Made by a program: the position numbers and the translations under genes. Below, piece after piece: positions 19,205 through 27,196 of a stretch of DNA of 36,104 nucleotides. The DNA is from Treponema sp. GTDB lineage: Bacteria > Spirochaetota > Spirochaetia > Treponematales > Breznakiellaceae. The number at the start of each line of letters is the position of its first letter. The first letter of the stretch is position 1. The notes under the pieces were generated by a model. The model did not search any database. It saw only the letters and a program-made list of their open reading frames with translations, and was not told the origin of the DNA. The stretch covers positions 1 through 36,104 of the forward strand of contig WRKT01000025.1 of NCBI GenBank assembly GCA_009777995.1, given 5' to 3'.

Positions 19205-20134
19205 ATGAAAATGACGTCAAGGCATGCCTTCATAATTATATCCCTCTTGATCGGGATTTTTACCTTAATCGGGCAGAATCTCGAAGCCCAGGAAAGGGAG
19301 ATAGTAAGACTCTTCGACATTACAGGCGGAGATTTTGCTATAACCATGAACGGGGAAAGAACTGTATACCCGATTGAAGCAATCAGAAGGGGAAGAGTAA
19401 TCCTTGAACGTACCGGGATTGTCCATACAGGACCTGAAACCTTCATGGACGTTCTTCTTATCCCATCCGGAACATTGATTCGGGTAGCAGAGAATACATC
19501 GCTTATTTATAACGGCCTAAGCCCTACAGGGGACTATGAAGATTTCGCTTTAATTTACGGCAGAGTACGCGTAATCGCAGGAAACAGGACAAGGCCCATA
19601 GTCATTCGTGGCGGGAATGCATCAACGAGAATCATGGAGGGTGATTTTGGGATAGATCATCTTATTGAAGAAGATGAATGGGACACTGCATCCCGGCCCC
19701 TATTACGCGTAAATGCCTTCAGCGGTAATGCAGAGTTCTATGCAGGGGGTAGTCTGGCCCGCTTTGACAGTACCCAGGCTCAGATTGTCCTAGAAGGACA
19801 GAGTGCCTCAGCAATAGAAGTGGGAGAGATGGATGAGGTGCTCCTTGCATACTGGGACATGAATATGCCTGATTTCTGGGGCCAACCAAGGGTGATCTTC
19901 TCTTTAATTCCCCAGCCATACGCAATAGGGAACAGGGGCAAGAATACAGCCCTGACAATAGGTCTGGCCATGACCATTGCCTCGGCAGCCACCCTTGCAA
20001 TTTCATACCCGCAATTTGAAATAATAAGCAATAGAGACCTTGCAAGGAACATAAATAACGCAGCTTATGTTCCCCTTGGCATGGGTTTACTTACTACTCT
20101 GGGCGGTATACTGTATAACCCCTTAAGACCCTAA
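19205..20134 (+). CDS. FecR-domain protein with signal peptide
   Basis: 309 residues. A signal peptide (hydrophobic 8-25, likely cut after L-E-A) is followed by a FecR-type beta domain (about 40-190). This has the characteristic G-R-V-x-L-E-x-T-G-x-V-x-T-G pattern early on, a PSGTLIRVAENTSL strand and a DYEDFALIYGRVRV strand. In this family the domain often sits in periplasmic or envelope proteins and need not be a sigma-factor regulator; no sigma factor or TonB receptor gene is nearby. A hydrophobic stretch near 250-270 (ALTIGLAMTIASAATLAI) may be a C-terminal membrane helix. Its stop overlaps the start of the next gene as TAATG, so the two are coupled. Precise role unknown. Confidence 0.78.
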   Translation: MKMTSRHAFIIISLLIGIFTLIGQNLEAQEREIVRLFDITGGDFAITMNGERTVYPIEAIRRGRVILERTGIVHTGPETFMDVLLIPSGTLIRVAENTSLIYNGLSPTGDYEDFALIYGRVRVIAGNRTRPIVIRGGNASTRIMEGDFGIDHLIEEDEWDTASRPLLRVNAFSGNAEFYAGGSLARFDSTQAQIVLEGQSASAIEVGEMDEVLLAYWDMNMPDFWGQPRVIFSLIPQPYAIGNRGKNTALTIGLAMTIASAATLAISYPQFEIISNRDLARNINNAAYVPLGMGLLTTLGGILYNPLRP

Positions 20135-21150
20135 TGGAGATTACTTCAACCGTACCTGCCCTTGACGAGCTGGGAAGGCCGATAAATTTTGGCTGGTCTC
20201 GAAACCCCTGCTTTTTATTTGAGAGCGGCCTATTAAGATCGCCAAAACGCAGGATTACCCAATCAGACCGCTATATTCTTATTTCGCCCGCCTATCAAGT
20301 TTTAATAGAAATTCTTGATGATGGCTACCTCGGATATTTTTGCCTCTCAATAGTTTCCATGAAGGATAAAAAGCGAAACAGTCAGACAATTATGAAGGCC
20401 TTCCCAATGGGAAGTTTTAACCTGCCGAATGACAGCGAAGAAGGGTCGATAAAATTTAACAGGAAGGAAAGTGCAATTACCTTTGCCTCAAGAGAGGGGG
20501 GCGTAAGAATAATCAAGGCTGATATACCCGGCTTCGGCAAGAAACGGGGTCTTACAGGTCAGGTTGTTTTAACTCCTCTGCCCGAAGCTCAATCCCTTAT
20601 TACCCACATGCCCTGGAGGGGAAAGAGGGATGCATTTTTTTATTCAAGACGTTCCCCCTGCTATTCTGCAGAGGGGGTAATCCTGTTTGGAAACATGGAA
20701 ATTGTCTTTACCATGGGGGAAGGCTGGGGCATTTTTGATTGGACCAGAGGAGTGCGCCCGCGCTCGGACCTTGGCTTTTGGGCAGCAAGCTGTGCCGGGA
20801 TAGGCGACAGAGTTGCGGGGTTCAGTGTCGGCTATAATTCGGCAGACTCAGGTGAGGGAACGGATAATGCATTTTTCCTTGACGGCAAACTGCATAAGCT
20901 TGATCAGGTATCCTTTCATATACCTTCAGGCCCAAATCTGCCTTGGCGTTTTACAAGTAATAATAATCGACTTGAGATGAGCTTTACGCCGCATCAGGAA
21001 AGGGACGAGAACCATCAGATTTTATTTTATTCATTAAAGAGGCGGCAATTGTTCGGTACATTTTCGGGAAAGGTAATTCTTGATGATGGCATGGAGTTTT
21101 GCTTCAACGATATGCCGGGTATAACAGAGAGAAGAAAAAGCCGCCTTTAA
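20134..21150 (+). CDS. DUF2804 family protein
   Basis: 338 residues, near the family length. Recognised by the opening L-D-E-L-G-R-P-I-N-F-G-W-S-R-N-P, the central G-F-G-K-K-R motif, Y-S-R-R-S-P-C-Y, and the W-G-I-F-D-W-T-R-G run with W-A-A-S-C near residues 190-220. There is no signal peptide or membrane segment, so it is probably cytosolic. The family is a beta-rich, lipocalin-like group with no established biochemical function. Its start overlaps the FecR-domain gene stop, so the pair is translationally coupled. It meets murE tail to tail with a 4-nt overlap. Confidence 0.82.
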   Translation: MEITSTVPALDELGRPINFGWSRNPCFLFESGLLRSPKRRITQSDRYILISPAYQVLIEILDDGYLGYFCLSIVSMKDKKRNSQTIMKAFPMGSFNLPNDSEEGSIKFNRKESAITFASREGGVRIIKADIPGFGKKRGLTGQVVLTPLPEAQSLITHMPWRGKRDAFFYSRRSPCYSAEGVILFGNMEIVFTMGEGWGIFDWTRGVRPRSDLGFWAASCAGIGDRVAGFSVGYNSADSGEGTDNAFFLDGKLHKLDQVSFHIPSGPNLPWRFTSNNNRLEMSFTPHQERDENHQILFYSLKRRQLFGTFSGKVILDDGMEFCFNDMPGITERRKSRL

Positions 21151-22706
21151 TTAAATCCCATCTCCCCTAATGCAACTTCTGCCTCGCTTACTTCATCGTA
21201 GGGAATTGTTTCACTTGCATAGATAATCGAATTCTCGTGGCCCTTGCCGAGAAGCAGTACTATGTCTCCTTTCCTTGTAAGAGAGAAGGCCTTTCTTATG
21301 GCCTCGGGTCTGTTTGGGATTAGGAAAAGATTTTCGCCCCGGGTGAAAGCTTTACAAGCATCCGCTATATCCTCCAGAATGGTCATCGAATCCTCTCCCC
21401 TCGGGTCTTCATCAGTAAGGACTATAATGTCAGAATGACCTGCCGCAATTTCCCCCTGAAGTCTTCTCTTTTCGGTATCCCGCTCGCCCGCCGATCCAAA
21501 GAGGCAAATGAGCCGCCCTCCGGTTGAAGAGATCTGCCTTTTTAACGGGGGGATTACAGCTTCAAAGGCAGAGGGTGTATGAGCATAATCAACGAGCACC
21601 GTAAAGGGTTGGTTTCCGGAAACAACTGTCATCCTCCCATGTACAGGTTTTAACTGCGCCGCAAGGGGAGCAAGTTCTTCGATATCAACCGAGAGCAAAT
21701 TTGAAACAACAAGGAGGGCCGCAAGTACATTACCCGGGTTAAAAGCCCCCGGGAGTTTATCATTAATAGTGATAATTCTACCCTTGGAATTATCAAAAAC
21801 ATTATAGCAATTTCCATCGTGCTTATTTTCGACAGACTCTATTCTTAGATCCGCCTTGGGGGATGTTTCGCGGCCGCCGGCCGAAAAAAGGTAAGTCCTC
21901 CCGCGAGTGGCTTCTGCAAAATAAGAGGCGCTTGCGTCATCTGCATTCGCAACTCCGAAGGAAGAGATGCCTGCTTTAGGAAAAGTATTTAGAGAACGAA
22001 AGAGCTCAGCCTTATCGCTTCGATACTGCTCCCATGAACCGTGAAATTCAATATGATCATGATTTACATTTGTCATAACCCCGACATCAAAGGCCACATC
22101 CCCTAGACGATTGGTACGTTTTGAAAGGCCGTGTGAACTCGACTCAAGCACAGCATACTCAACCCCGGTTTTATGCATTTCATCAAGGAGTCGGTGCAGA
22201 ATAATGGCTTCCGGCGTTGTCTGGTGCTCAGGGTTCTCTTCGATTTTTAAACCGACAGAATAGTTAGCCGTTGAAATAAAGCCCGCTTTTTTACCGAGTA
22301 ATTTTAAAAGCTGATATATAAGAAATACGGTGGTACTCTTCCCCTCTGTGCCGGTCACCCCAATGACGCCCATCTTCCGGGACGGATAAGAGTAAAACTT
22401 GTCCGCAATCGGCGACATCGAAAAACGCGAGTTCCTCACCCTGATATATAAAATATCGTCCTTATAATAGTCCTGCTCTTTCTCATGAACAATCCCGGCA
22501 GCTCCCATCCCCAGAACCCCCGGGATAAAATCGTGCCCGTCAACATGGAGCCCCGGCTGGGCGAAAAACATTGCCCCCTGCTTCACATGCCTTGAATCAA
22601 ACTCCAAGGAGCTTAATTCTATGGAAGCGGGACCTCTAATCTCTAAAATCCCTGCACTTTCCCTAAGGTTCGAGTCGAAAAAATCATCAACCTTAATACT
22701 CTTCAA
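21147..22706 (-). CDS. murE: UDP-N-acetylmuramoyl-tripeptide synthetase
   Basis: 519 residues. Mur ligase adding the third (diamino) residue to UDP-MurNAc-L-Ala-D-Glu. Seen: N-terminal uridine-binding domain with S-L-E-F-D-S-R-H, ATP loop GVTGTEGKSTT at 116-126, TTPEA (163-167), ESSSHGL (188-194), NHDHIEFHGS (215-224), the probable carbamylated lysine 232, DYAHTPSAFE (373-382), and GKGHE at 487-491. The specificity loop reads D-E-D-P-R (432-436) where Dpm-adding enzymes have D-N-P-R. Treponema peptidoglycan contains ornithine, so an ornithine-adding enzyme is plausible (inference). It starts 1 nt after the pfkA stop, forming a pfkA-murE operon. Confidence 0.93.
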   Translation of the reverse strand: MKSIKVDDFFDSNLRESAGILEIRGPASIELSSLEFDSRHVKQGAMFFAQPGLHVDGHDFIPGVLGMGAAGIVHEKEQDYYKDDILYIRVRNSRFSMSPIADKFYSYPSRKMGVIGVTGTEGKSTTVFLIYQLLKLLGKKAGFISTANYSVGLKIEENPEHQTTPEAIILHRLLDEMHKTGVEYAVLESSSHGLSKRTNRLGDVAFDVGVMTNVNHDHIEFHGSWEQYRSDKAELFRSLNTFPKAGISSFGVANADDASASYFAEATRGRTYLFSAGGRETSPKADLRIESVENKHDGNCYNVFDNSKGRIITINDKLPGAFNPGNVLAALLVVSNLLSVDIEELAPLAAQLKPVHGRMTVVSGNQPFTVLVDYAHTPSAFEAVIPPLKRQISSTGGRLICLFGSAGERDTEKRRLQGEIAAGHSDIIVLTDEDPRGEDSMTILEDIADACKAFTRGENLFLIPNRPEAIRKAFSLTRKGDIVLLLGKGHENSIIYASETIPYDEVSEAEVALGEMGFN

Positions 22707-22707
22707 A

Positions 22708-23814
22708 TTAATCTCCGAAACAGGTGCCCACCGAAAGGGCTGTATCTATCATATAATGATCCTGTGGGACAGTCCTTACCTTCTCTGCAGGAACGCTTAG
22801 ATCAACAGAACCGATTTCGTTCCCGACAAGTGCAACCATGCGGCCATATTCACCCTTTGCAAGAAGCTCCGCTGCTGCAGTTCCAAGACTTGTTGCAAGA
22901 ATCCTATCCGTGGCGCAGGGAATGCCTCCCCGCTGGACATAGCCAAGGACAGTAGCCCTGGTTTCCCTGCCTGTTTCTTCTTCAATTTCCTTCGCAAGAC
23001 GGTATGCAATTGAAGGTGCACCTGACTCAGCTCGAAACTTCTTCCTGTCCTTCTTATCCATTTGGGCTTCTTCGATGGAAAGTGCACCTTCCGCCACCAC
23101 AACAATGGAAAAATCCTTGCCGTCCTCTGCCCTTTCCTCAAGATGCCTTGCAATACTCTTAATATCGTAGGGAATCTCGGGGATTAAGATCACATCTCCG
23201 CCGCCGGCAACACCTGCATAAAGGGCAAGCCAGCCTGCCTTATTTCCCATCAACTCGATAACCATAACACGGCTATGACTCTGCGCGGTGGAGTGGAGGC
23301 GGTCAATTGCATCAGTGGCAATACCAAGAGCAGAGCTGAACCCGAAAGACATCTCTGTTCCCATAATGTCATTATCTATGGTCTTGGGCAGTCCCAGAAT
23401 ATTCAACCCCTCCCAGGTTAGACGATAGCCTGTCGTATGGGTGCCGTTCCCTCCAAGTATTACAAGACAGTCAAGGCCCAGCTTATGGTAATTTTTCTTG
23501 ATTGCCGCAACCTTATCCTGTCCAATATCATTGTCTTTATAAGCTAAAGAGCCTCTGCTGAAGGGCTTCTCCCTGCTTGTTCCAAGAATTGTACCCCCGC
23601 GAGTAAGAATTCCCGAGAAATCCCTTGGCCTTAACTCCCTTGTATCATTCTCGATCAGCCCTCTAAAGCCGTCCGCAATACCTATAACCTTCATATTATA
23701 ACGGCTCAAGGCAGCCCTACAGACACCTCGTATAGCAGCATTAAGACCCGGGCAATCCCCACCCGCAGTGAGGATACCGAAAGTCCCGGTCACACCGGGC
23801 CTGAAACTACGCAT
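22708..23814 (-). CDS. pfkA: 6-phosphofructokinase
   Basis: 368 residues. Phosphorylates fructose 6-phosphate in glycolysis. Seen: GGDCPGLNAAIRG at 18-30, GGNGTHTTG at 121-129, catalytic PKTIDND at 143-149, MGTEMSFGFSSA in place of the usual T-D-x-T-x-G-F-x-T-A, and MGNKAGWLA in the substrate region. The residue discriminating phosphoryl donor (fourth of G-G-N-G) is glycine, as in ATP-dependent enzymes, while the lysine in P-K-T-I-D-N-D is the residue typical of PPi enzymes. ATP use is more likely, but the donor is not proven. AAGGAG lies 5 nt before the ATG. It is divergent from the recombinase gene, with 92 nt between. Confidence 0.92.
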   Translation of the reverse strand: MRSFRPGVTGTFGILTAGGDCPGLNAAIRGVCRAALSRYNMKVIGIADGFRGLIENDTRELRPRDFSGILTRGGTILGTSREKPFSRGSLAYKDNDIGQDKVAAIKKNYHKLGLDCLVILGGNGTHTTGYRLTWEGLNILGLPKTIDNDIMGTEMSFGFSSALGIATDAIDRLHSTAQSHSRVMVIELMGNKAGWLALYAGVAGGGDVILIPEIPYDIKSIARHLEERAEDGKDFSIVVVAEGALSIEEAQMDKKDRKKFRAESGAPSIAYRLAKEIEEETGRETRATVLGYVQRGGIPCATDRILATSLGTAAAELLAKGEYGRMVALVGNEIGSVDLSVPAEKVRTVPQDHYMIDTALSVGTCFGD

Positions 23815-23906
23815 AAAAGCTCCTTAATCTGAATTTATCTGATATTATCTTACAGAGCAAGTATATCCGCCCCCACATCAGCTTCTCAAGATTATTATTT
23901 TTCTAT

Positions 23907-24908
23907 ATGATGGGATTGATGATGAATTTGTTTGAGATTTTTCATCAAAGGAGGGAAAAGAAACTTCACAAGATCTTGCATGATTACTATGCAAAGGACA
24001 GCCCCTATCTTGTCATAGATGCCGCAAGGGGCAGAAAGATAAATGATACATCAAGAAAAATTCTGCACGGATTCATCATAAATTCCTTCATACCCTTCCT
24101 TAAAGAGAATAAAATCAAGTGGTTTTCTCAGATAAAACCGGTAATAATGAATAAGTTCCAAAATCATTTATTATTTGATAAAAACCTGCTCCCCCAGTCC
24201 ATTAACCGCCAAATCAGCGGTATCAAGGCAATTTTCAATCATTTATACATGACCGGTGTAATTAAGAATAATATAATTAAGGATATTGCTCCCTTAAGAA
24301 CCATGAATGCCATGATTCGTGGCTGTTATTCCATGGAAGAGCTCTCAGGGATCTTTAAAATTCCCTGGGAAGATAAGAAAGCATACTTACTCTGCAGCCT
24401 AATTTACTCAACAGGGCTAAGGAACAGTGAACTGCAGAATCTTAAAGTTAAGGACATTATTTTTAAGGAGGACATCCATTTCCTAAATATCCTTAAAAGC
24501 AAGACCGATGCCGGAATAAGAATGATCCCCCTTCATCCCAAAATTCTAACTTCGATTAAGGAATGGATAGAGGAAAAAAACCTTACACCGGAGAATTACC
24601 TATTTTCTAAAACAGGCGATCATAGAATTTTCAAAGCCGCCAAAAAAGCAAATATTTACATGGGCGCAATGGTCGGAAAGACAGCCGCAGACCTCCGCGA
24701 CGATAATATTACCTTCTACTCGGGCAGGCATTTTTACAAAACCATGCTCAATTCCCATAATCTCGGAGACATCGAGGAATTATTCATGGGCCATAAAGTA
24801 GGCAGAAATGTAAGCGAGCGCTATAACCATAAAAACAAACGAAGCAGCATAGAACTGTTAAAAAAGGCAAGAGAGGCACTGGAGATAATAGACATTTCAC
24901 TGTTTTGA
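23907..24908 (+). CDS. Tyrosine recombinase/integrase next to the variable OMP genes
   Basis: Up to 333 residues. An N-terminal SAM-like DNA-binding domain (about 20-125) is followed by the catalytic domain of the lambda-integrase family. Visible catalytic residues: R172 in STGLRNSEL, K199 on the beta-hairpin (LKSKTDAGIRMIPLHP), Y271-S-G-R274-H275 (the first histidine of H-x-x-R is Tyr), H296 in F-M-G-H-K, and nucleophile Y306 in SERYNHKN. The start is uncertain: no good ribosome site precedes the ATG at 23907, and ATGs at 23919 and 23922 are alternatives. The gene ends 12 nt before OMP A, whose first 21 codons form an inverted repeat with OMP B. By position it is the obvious candidate to act on those repeats. 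It is not an IntI-type integron integrase, because the extra domain between the last motifs is not seen. Confidence 0.88.
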   Translation: MMGLMMNLFEIFHQRREKKLHKILHDYYAKDSPYLVIDAARGRKINDTSRKILHGFIINSFIPFLKENKIKWFSQIKPVIMNKFQNHLLFDKNLLPQSINRQISGIKAIFNHLYMTGVIKNNIIKDIAPLRTMNAMIRGCYSMEELSGIFKIPWEDKKAYLLCSLIYSTGLRNSELQNLKVKDIIFKEDIHFLNILKSKTDAGIRMIPLHPKILTSIKEWIEEKNLTPENYLFSKTGDHRIFKAAKKANIYMGAMVGKTAADLRDDNITFYSGRHFYKTMLNSHNLGDIEELFMGHKVGRNVSERYNHKNKRSSIELLKKAREALEIIDISLF

Positions 24909-24911
24909 GAG

Positions 24912-24983
24912 CTATCCTAAATGAAGAAAGCTCTCGTTATTCTTATACTCCTTGCTTTCGTGGGGGGTGGATTATTTGCCCAG
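24912..24983 (+). repeat. Inverted repeat IR1, left copy (5' end of OMP A)
   Basis: 72 nt covering nine bases before the OMP A start and its first 21 codons. It matches the reverse complement of 29138-29209 with one mismatch (C/T three bases before the final A-A); 24918-24983 is an exact 66-nt match. Codons 1-21 show no synonymous change, although the mature proteins have diverged. Candidate recombination site. Confidence 0.95.
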
Positions 24984-26120
24984 ACTATTCAATGGAACGG
25001 TTATCTTCAAGCCGGTTTGGGTATCAGGAGTATAGCCGGTCATGATGACTTGTACTGGGGTATGATAACGCCGCAAGTCCCAAATGCAGGCACAAGATTT
25101 CATCTTCAGTTCCGCTGGACAAGTGCAGCCGAGAATGCCGGTATTGATGCCTCATTTAGAGCAGCAGGTAACCACGCTGAGTTAAATGGTATTGGACTTG
25201 ATACAACAGGCAACCCTTTCCTTGGGTTTCATGTTCCCTATTTCCTTGGCTGGCTGACAGGCTTTGATAACATGATTAGGTTGCAAGCGGGTCGCTTCTG
25301 GGGCGGTCAAACTCCTTTAGCCACTGTTGACTGGCTTGTTGGTGACGATGATTTTGCCGGTTATGGAATGATGGCAACAGTTTATCCCGTAGATGGCCTC
25401 AGGTTTGGCTTTGGCATGATTACACCTGGGTCAGTAGCAGGATTTACCGGTATTACCCAAAATAGTACTTGGGAAGACAGACCCTTTACTGCTTGGCTCG
25501 GTGCTAGATATATGATGTCTGGTGTGTTTGGCGCAACTGCTAATTTTAGGGTACAGTATGAAAATATGAATGCTACTTTATCCTTCACCGCTCCAATAAT
25601 TCCGATTGTAGACCTTAGTGGTGTACTCTGGCTCAACAGGATTGACGATTTTGGCGATGCCGGATCAATGAATGCCGTGGTTAACTTGGTTATCCCATAT
25701 GGTATTGTAATGGATGATTTCCGTTTTGGAGTTCATGGTAGGTTTATAAGAAGCAATTTGGAAGCAAATGAAAATCCTTACCTTGGTGTAATGGCTTGGG
25801 CTGATTACAGAATGGATAGTATCTTCCCTCGTGTTGAGCTTGGTTATGCTACAGGTGGATCATTAGGAGCCGGTGCAACATCTTTTGGAACTTGGGTACC
25901 TATTTACCGCTATTCTCCTTCGTATAACAATGATAATGCCTTCATGTATCTCCGCCCCTCAGTTGCATTCAGGGTAGCTGCTAATCAACATCTTGAAGTT
26001 GGTGCAACTATTGCCATCGATCAGGGTGCCGGTGGAAACACACAGAACATTTCTGTTGGTGGTGCATTAGAGCAAGGAACATCAGTTGGTCTCTGGGCAA
26101 CATTCCAGTTGAGCTTCTAA
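24921..26120 (+). CDS. Outer-membrane beta-barrel protein A (recombinase-proximal)
   Basis: 399 residues. Cleavable signal peptide (KK then a hydrophobic run, likely cut after A20 in G-L-F-A-Q). The mature part alternates hydrophobic and polar residues, is rich in Gly, Tyr, Trp and Asn, and ends in aromatic F-Q-L-S-F, as expected for an outer-membrane barrel of about 16 strands. Shared elements with barrels B and C include GYGMMATVYPV, Y-N-x-D-(N/D)-(A/S)-x-x-x-x-x-P-S-V near the C-terminus, and R-V-A-A-N-Q. It starts 12 nt after the recombinase stop with GAGAG 9 nt before the ATG, so it may be expressed by read-through from the recombinase gene or a promoter inside it. It converges on a bidirectional terminator with a nuclease remnant. 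I do not recognise a named porin family. Confidence 0.85.
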   Translation: MKKALVILILLAFVGGGLFAQTIQWNGYLQAGLGIRSIAGHDDLYWGMITPQVPNAGTRFHLQFRWTSAAENAGIDASFRAAGNHAELNGIGLDTTGNPFLGFHVPYFLGWLTGFDNMIRLQAGRFWGGQTPLATVDWLVGDDDFAGYGMMATVYPVDGLRFGFGMITPGSVAGFTGITQNSTWEDRPFTAWLGARYMMSGVFGATANFRVQYENMNATLSFTAPIIPIVDLSGVLWLNRIDDFGDAGSMNAVVNLVIPYGIVMDDFRFGVHGRFIRSNLEANENPYLGVMAWADYRMDSIFPRVELGYATGGSLGAGATSFGTWVPIYRYSPSYNNDNAFMYLRPSVAFRVAANQHLEVGATIAIDQGAGGNTQNISVGGALEQGTSVGLWATFQLSF

Positions 26121-26173
26121 TCTGTTAAAACACTAGTTTCTAACTAAAAAACCGGCCCCAGGGCCGGTTTTTT
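26106..26173 (+). repeat. Inverted repeat IR2, left copy (3' end and terminator of OMP A)
   Basis: The last codons of OMP A, its stop and the downstream terminator match the reverse complement of 35342-35409 (3' end of OMP C) with only a few differences. OMP B lacks this version between its stop and terminator. It marks A and C as sharing a recently common 3' end. Confidence 0.88.
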
Positions 26174-26174
26174 T
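26145..26174. terminator. Bidirectional rho-independent terminator after OMP A
   Basis: Stem CCGGCCC/GGGCCGG with a 2-nt loop, preceded by an A-run and followed by a T-run, so it can stop transcription from both sides: OMP A on + and the nuclease remnant on -. Confidence 0.92.
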
Positions 26175-26213
26175 ATGTTCATATCAATAAAGTGCTTGAA
26201 AAGAACGTATTTT

Positions 26214-26291
26214 TTACAAAGATTCCGATAATTCTTGTATCTTCTCAAGGACAAGCTCCGAAATTTCAGCAATTTCCTCATGTAAATAACC
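26214..26291 (-). pseudogene. Remnant of an Rpn-like nuclease gene (last 25 codons)
   Basis: On the minus strand this encodes H-E-E-I-A-E-I-S-E-L-V-L-E-K-I-Q-E-L-S-E-S-L and stop, matching the C-terminus of the two intact Rpn-like genes here. Homology starts abruptly at 26291, where a hairpin begins. The longer open frame running to 26420 is not homologous and lies under the HEPN promoter. It keeps the same convergent position to OMP A that the intact copies have to OMP B and C. Confidence 0.85.
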
Positions 26292-26329
26292 CACCAGTCG
26301 AGCGACTAGAAATTTGGAAATTTGGTGGG
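26290..26329. repeat. Long imperfect hairpin at the nuclease-remnant boundary
   Basis: Outer arms CCCACCA (26290-26296) and TGGTGGG (26323-26329) enclose an inner AGTCG-AG-CGACT palindrome and a tandem AAATTTGG. It begins exactly where the nuclease homology stops, so it may be a junction scar or folded recombination site. Function not known. Confidence 0.5.
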
Positions 26330-26352
26330 GAAATATGTCTATATTATGTACC

Positions 26353-26380
26353 TTGAGAAAATTAGAAATTGTTGTACAAT
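26353..26380 (+). promoter_or_regulatory. Sigma-70-like promoter for the HEPN/MNT pair
   Basis: TTGAGA (26353-26358), 16-nt spacer, TACAAT (26375-26380). Transcription would start near 26387, just before the AGGAAA ribosome site of the HEPN gene at 26398. Confidence 0.6.
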
Positions 26381-26397
26381 AATATATAGGAAAAAGC

Positions 26398-26796
26398 ATG
26401 GATGAGCAGGATAAATTCAATAGTTGGTTAAAAATCGCTCAGTATGATCTGGAAACAGCAGAAGCTATGTTTGTTTCCGGACGTTGGATTTATGTGGTTT
26501 TCATGTGCCAGCAGGCAATTGAAAAGCTATGCAAGGGTTTATATTTACATTTTATTGATGATGATGTTCCAAAGATTCACGATATTAATTCATTGATATC
26601 CAAATATATGGATAAAATTCCTGTAATTAACGATGATAAGCAAAGGCTGTTTGCTAAACTTAGCGCGTTTTACCTCAAAAATCGCTATCCTGATTATAAG
26701 GAACTACTAAATGAATCATTGAGCAAAGAAGAGGCACAACTCATTCTGGAAAAAACTAAAGAGGCATTCACATGGTTATTGGAAATGAAGCAATAA
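26398..26796 (+). CDS. HEPN domain protein (toxin-like partner of MNT)
   Basis: 132 residues, all helical. It follows the PF05168 HEPN pattern: W-L-K-I-A-Q-Y-D-L-E-T-A near 15, F-M-C-Q-Q-A-I-E-K-L-C-K-G (residues 39-51), K-I-H-D-I-N-S-L-I, and the C-terminal N-R-Y-P-D-Y. The R-x4-6-H motif of HepT-type RNase toxins is not evident, so catalytic RNase activity is uncertain. In this family such proteins pair with small nucleotidyltransferases as toxin-antitoxin-like or substrate-binding modules. It overlaps the MNT gene by 25 nt, so translation is coupled. It has its own promoter and lies inside the segment bounded by the OMP A/B inverted repeats. Confidence 0.85.
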   Translation: MDEQDKFNSWLKIAQYDLETAEAMFVSGRWIYVVFMCQQAIEKLCKGLYLHFIDDDVPKIHDINSLISKYMDKIPVINDDKQRLFAKLSAFYLKNRYPDYKELLNESLSKEEAQLILEKTKEAFTWLLEMKQ

Positions 26797-27092
26797 ATAC
26801 TATCCTTCAGCAATATATTGCTGATGTAAAAAAAACAATGCCTATTGATAAAGTTTATATATACGGCTCTTATGCTAAGGGTAATCCCGGGAAAAATAGC
26901 GATGTTGATGTATGTTTTTTTTCGCATGCCTTCGAATCACTACGTAGCTTGGATGTATTAACTGAACTATTTTATTTAAAAATTAAATATGATAAATACT
27001 TATTAATAGAGCCAAATGCCTTCCCAACGTCAGAGCTTTATAATGATAACCCATTTGTTAAAGAAATCCTTAGAACCGGGCAAGAAGTCTAA
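26772..27092 (+). CDS. MNT-family minimal nucleotidyltransferase
   Basis: 106 residues. Pol-beta-like nucleotidyltransferase fold with G-S-Y-A-K-G (32-37) followed by the metal ligands in S-D-V-D-V (D44, D46). In HEPN/MNT pairs of known type the MNT protein acts as antitoxin, in MntA/HepT by adding AMP groups to the HEPN toxin; that activity is an inference here. The start overlaps the HEPN gene by 25 nt, and no later in-frame ATG keeps the catalytic motif intact with a full first helix. It is followed by the leader of the Rpn-like gene. Confidence 0.85.
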   Translation: MVIGNEAINTILQQYIADVKKTMPIDKVYIYGSYAKGNPGKNSDVDVCFFSHAFESLRSLDVLTELFYLKIKYDKYLLIEPNAFPTSELYNDNPFVKEILRTGQEV

Positions 27093-27108
27093 TACCGGAA
27101 AGATTTTT

Positions 27109-27196
27109 CCTAAGTGCTTGGATAAAATAAGTCTATTTTTCTCAATTTTTTTCTAATATTTTAAAGCAAAAACGCATTTTTACCCCGTATACAGGT
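27109..27196 (+). repeat. Duplicated leader of Rpn-like gene, copy 1
   Basis: This 88-nt segment, ending at the ATG of the nuclease gene at 27197, is almost identical to 34371-34456 ahead of the second nuclease gene. It begins at a near-palindromic C-C-T-A-A-G-T-G-C-T-T-G-G; the bases further upstream are unrelated in the two places, so this marks the left edge of the duplicated module. AT-rich, with no convincing sigma-70 promoter. Confidence 0.85.

Noticed and set aside
26214-26420. 68-codon minus-strand reading frame as a complete gene
   Set aside because: Only its last 25 codons match the nuclease C-terminus; the rest runs through the hairpin and the HEPN promoter and has no similarity to the nuclease.
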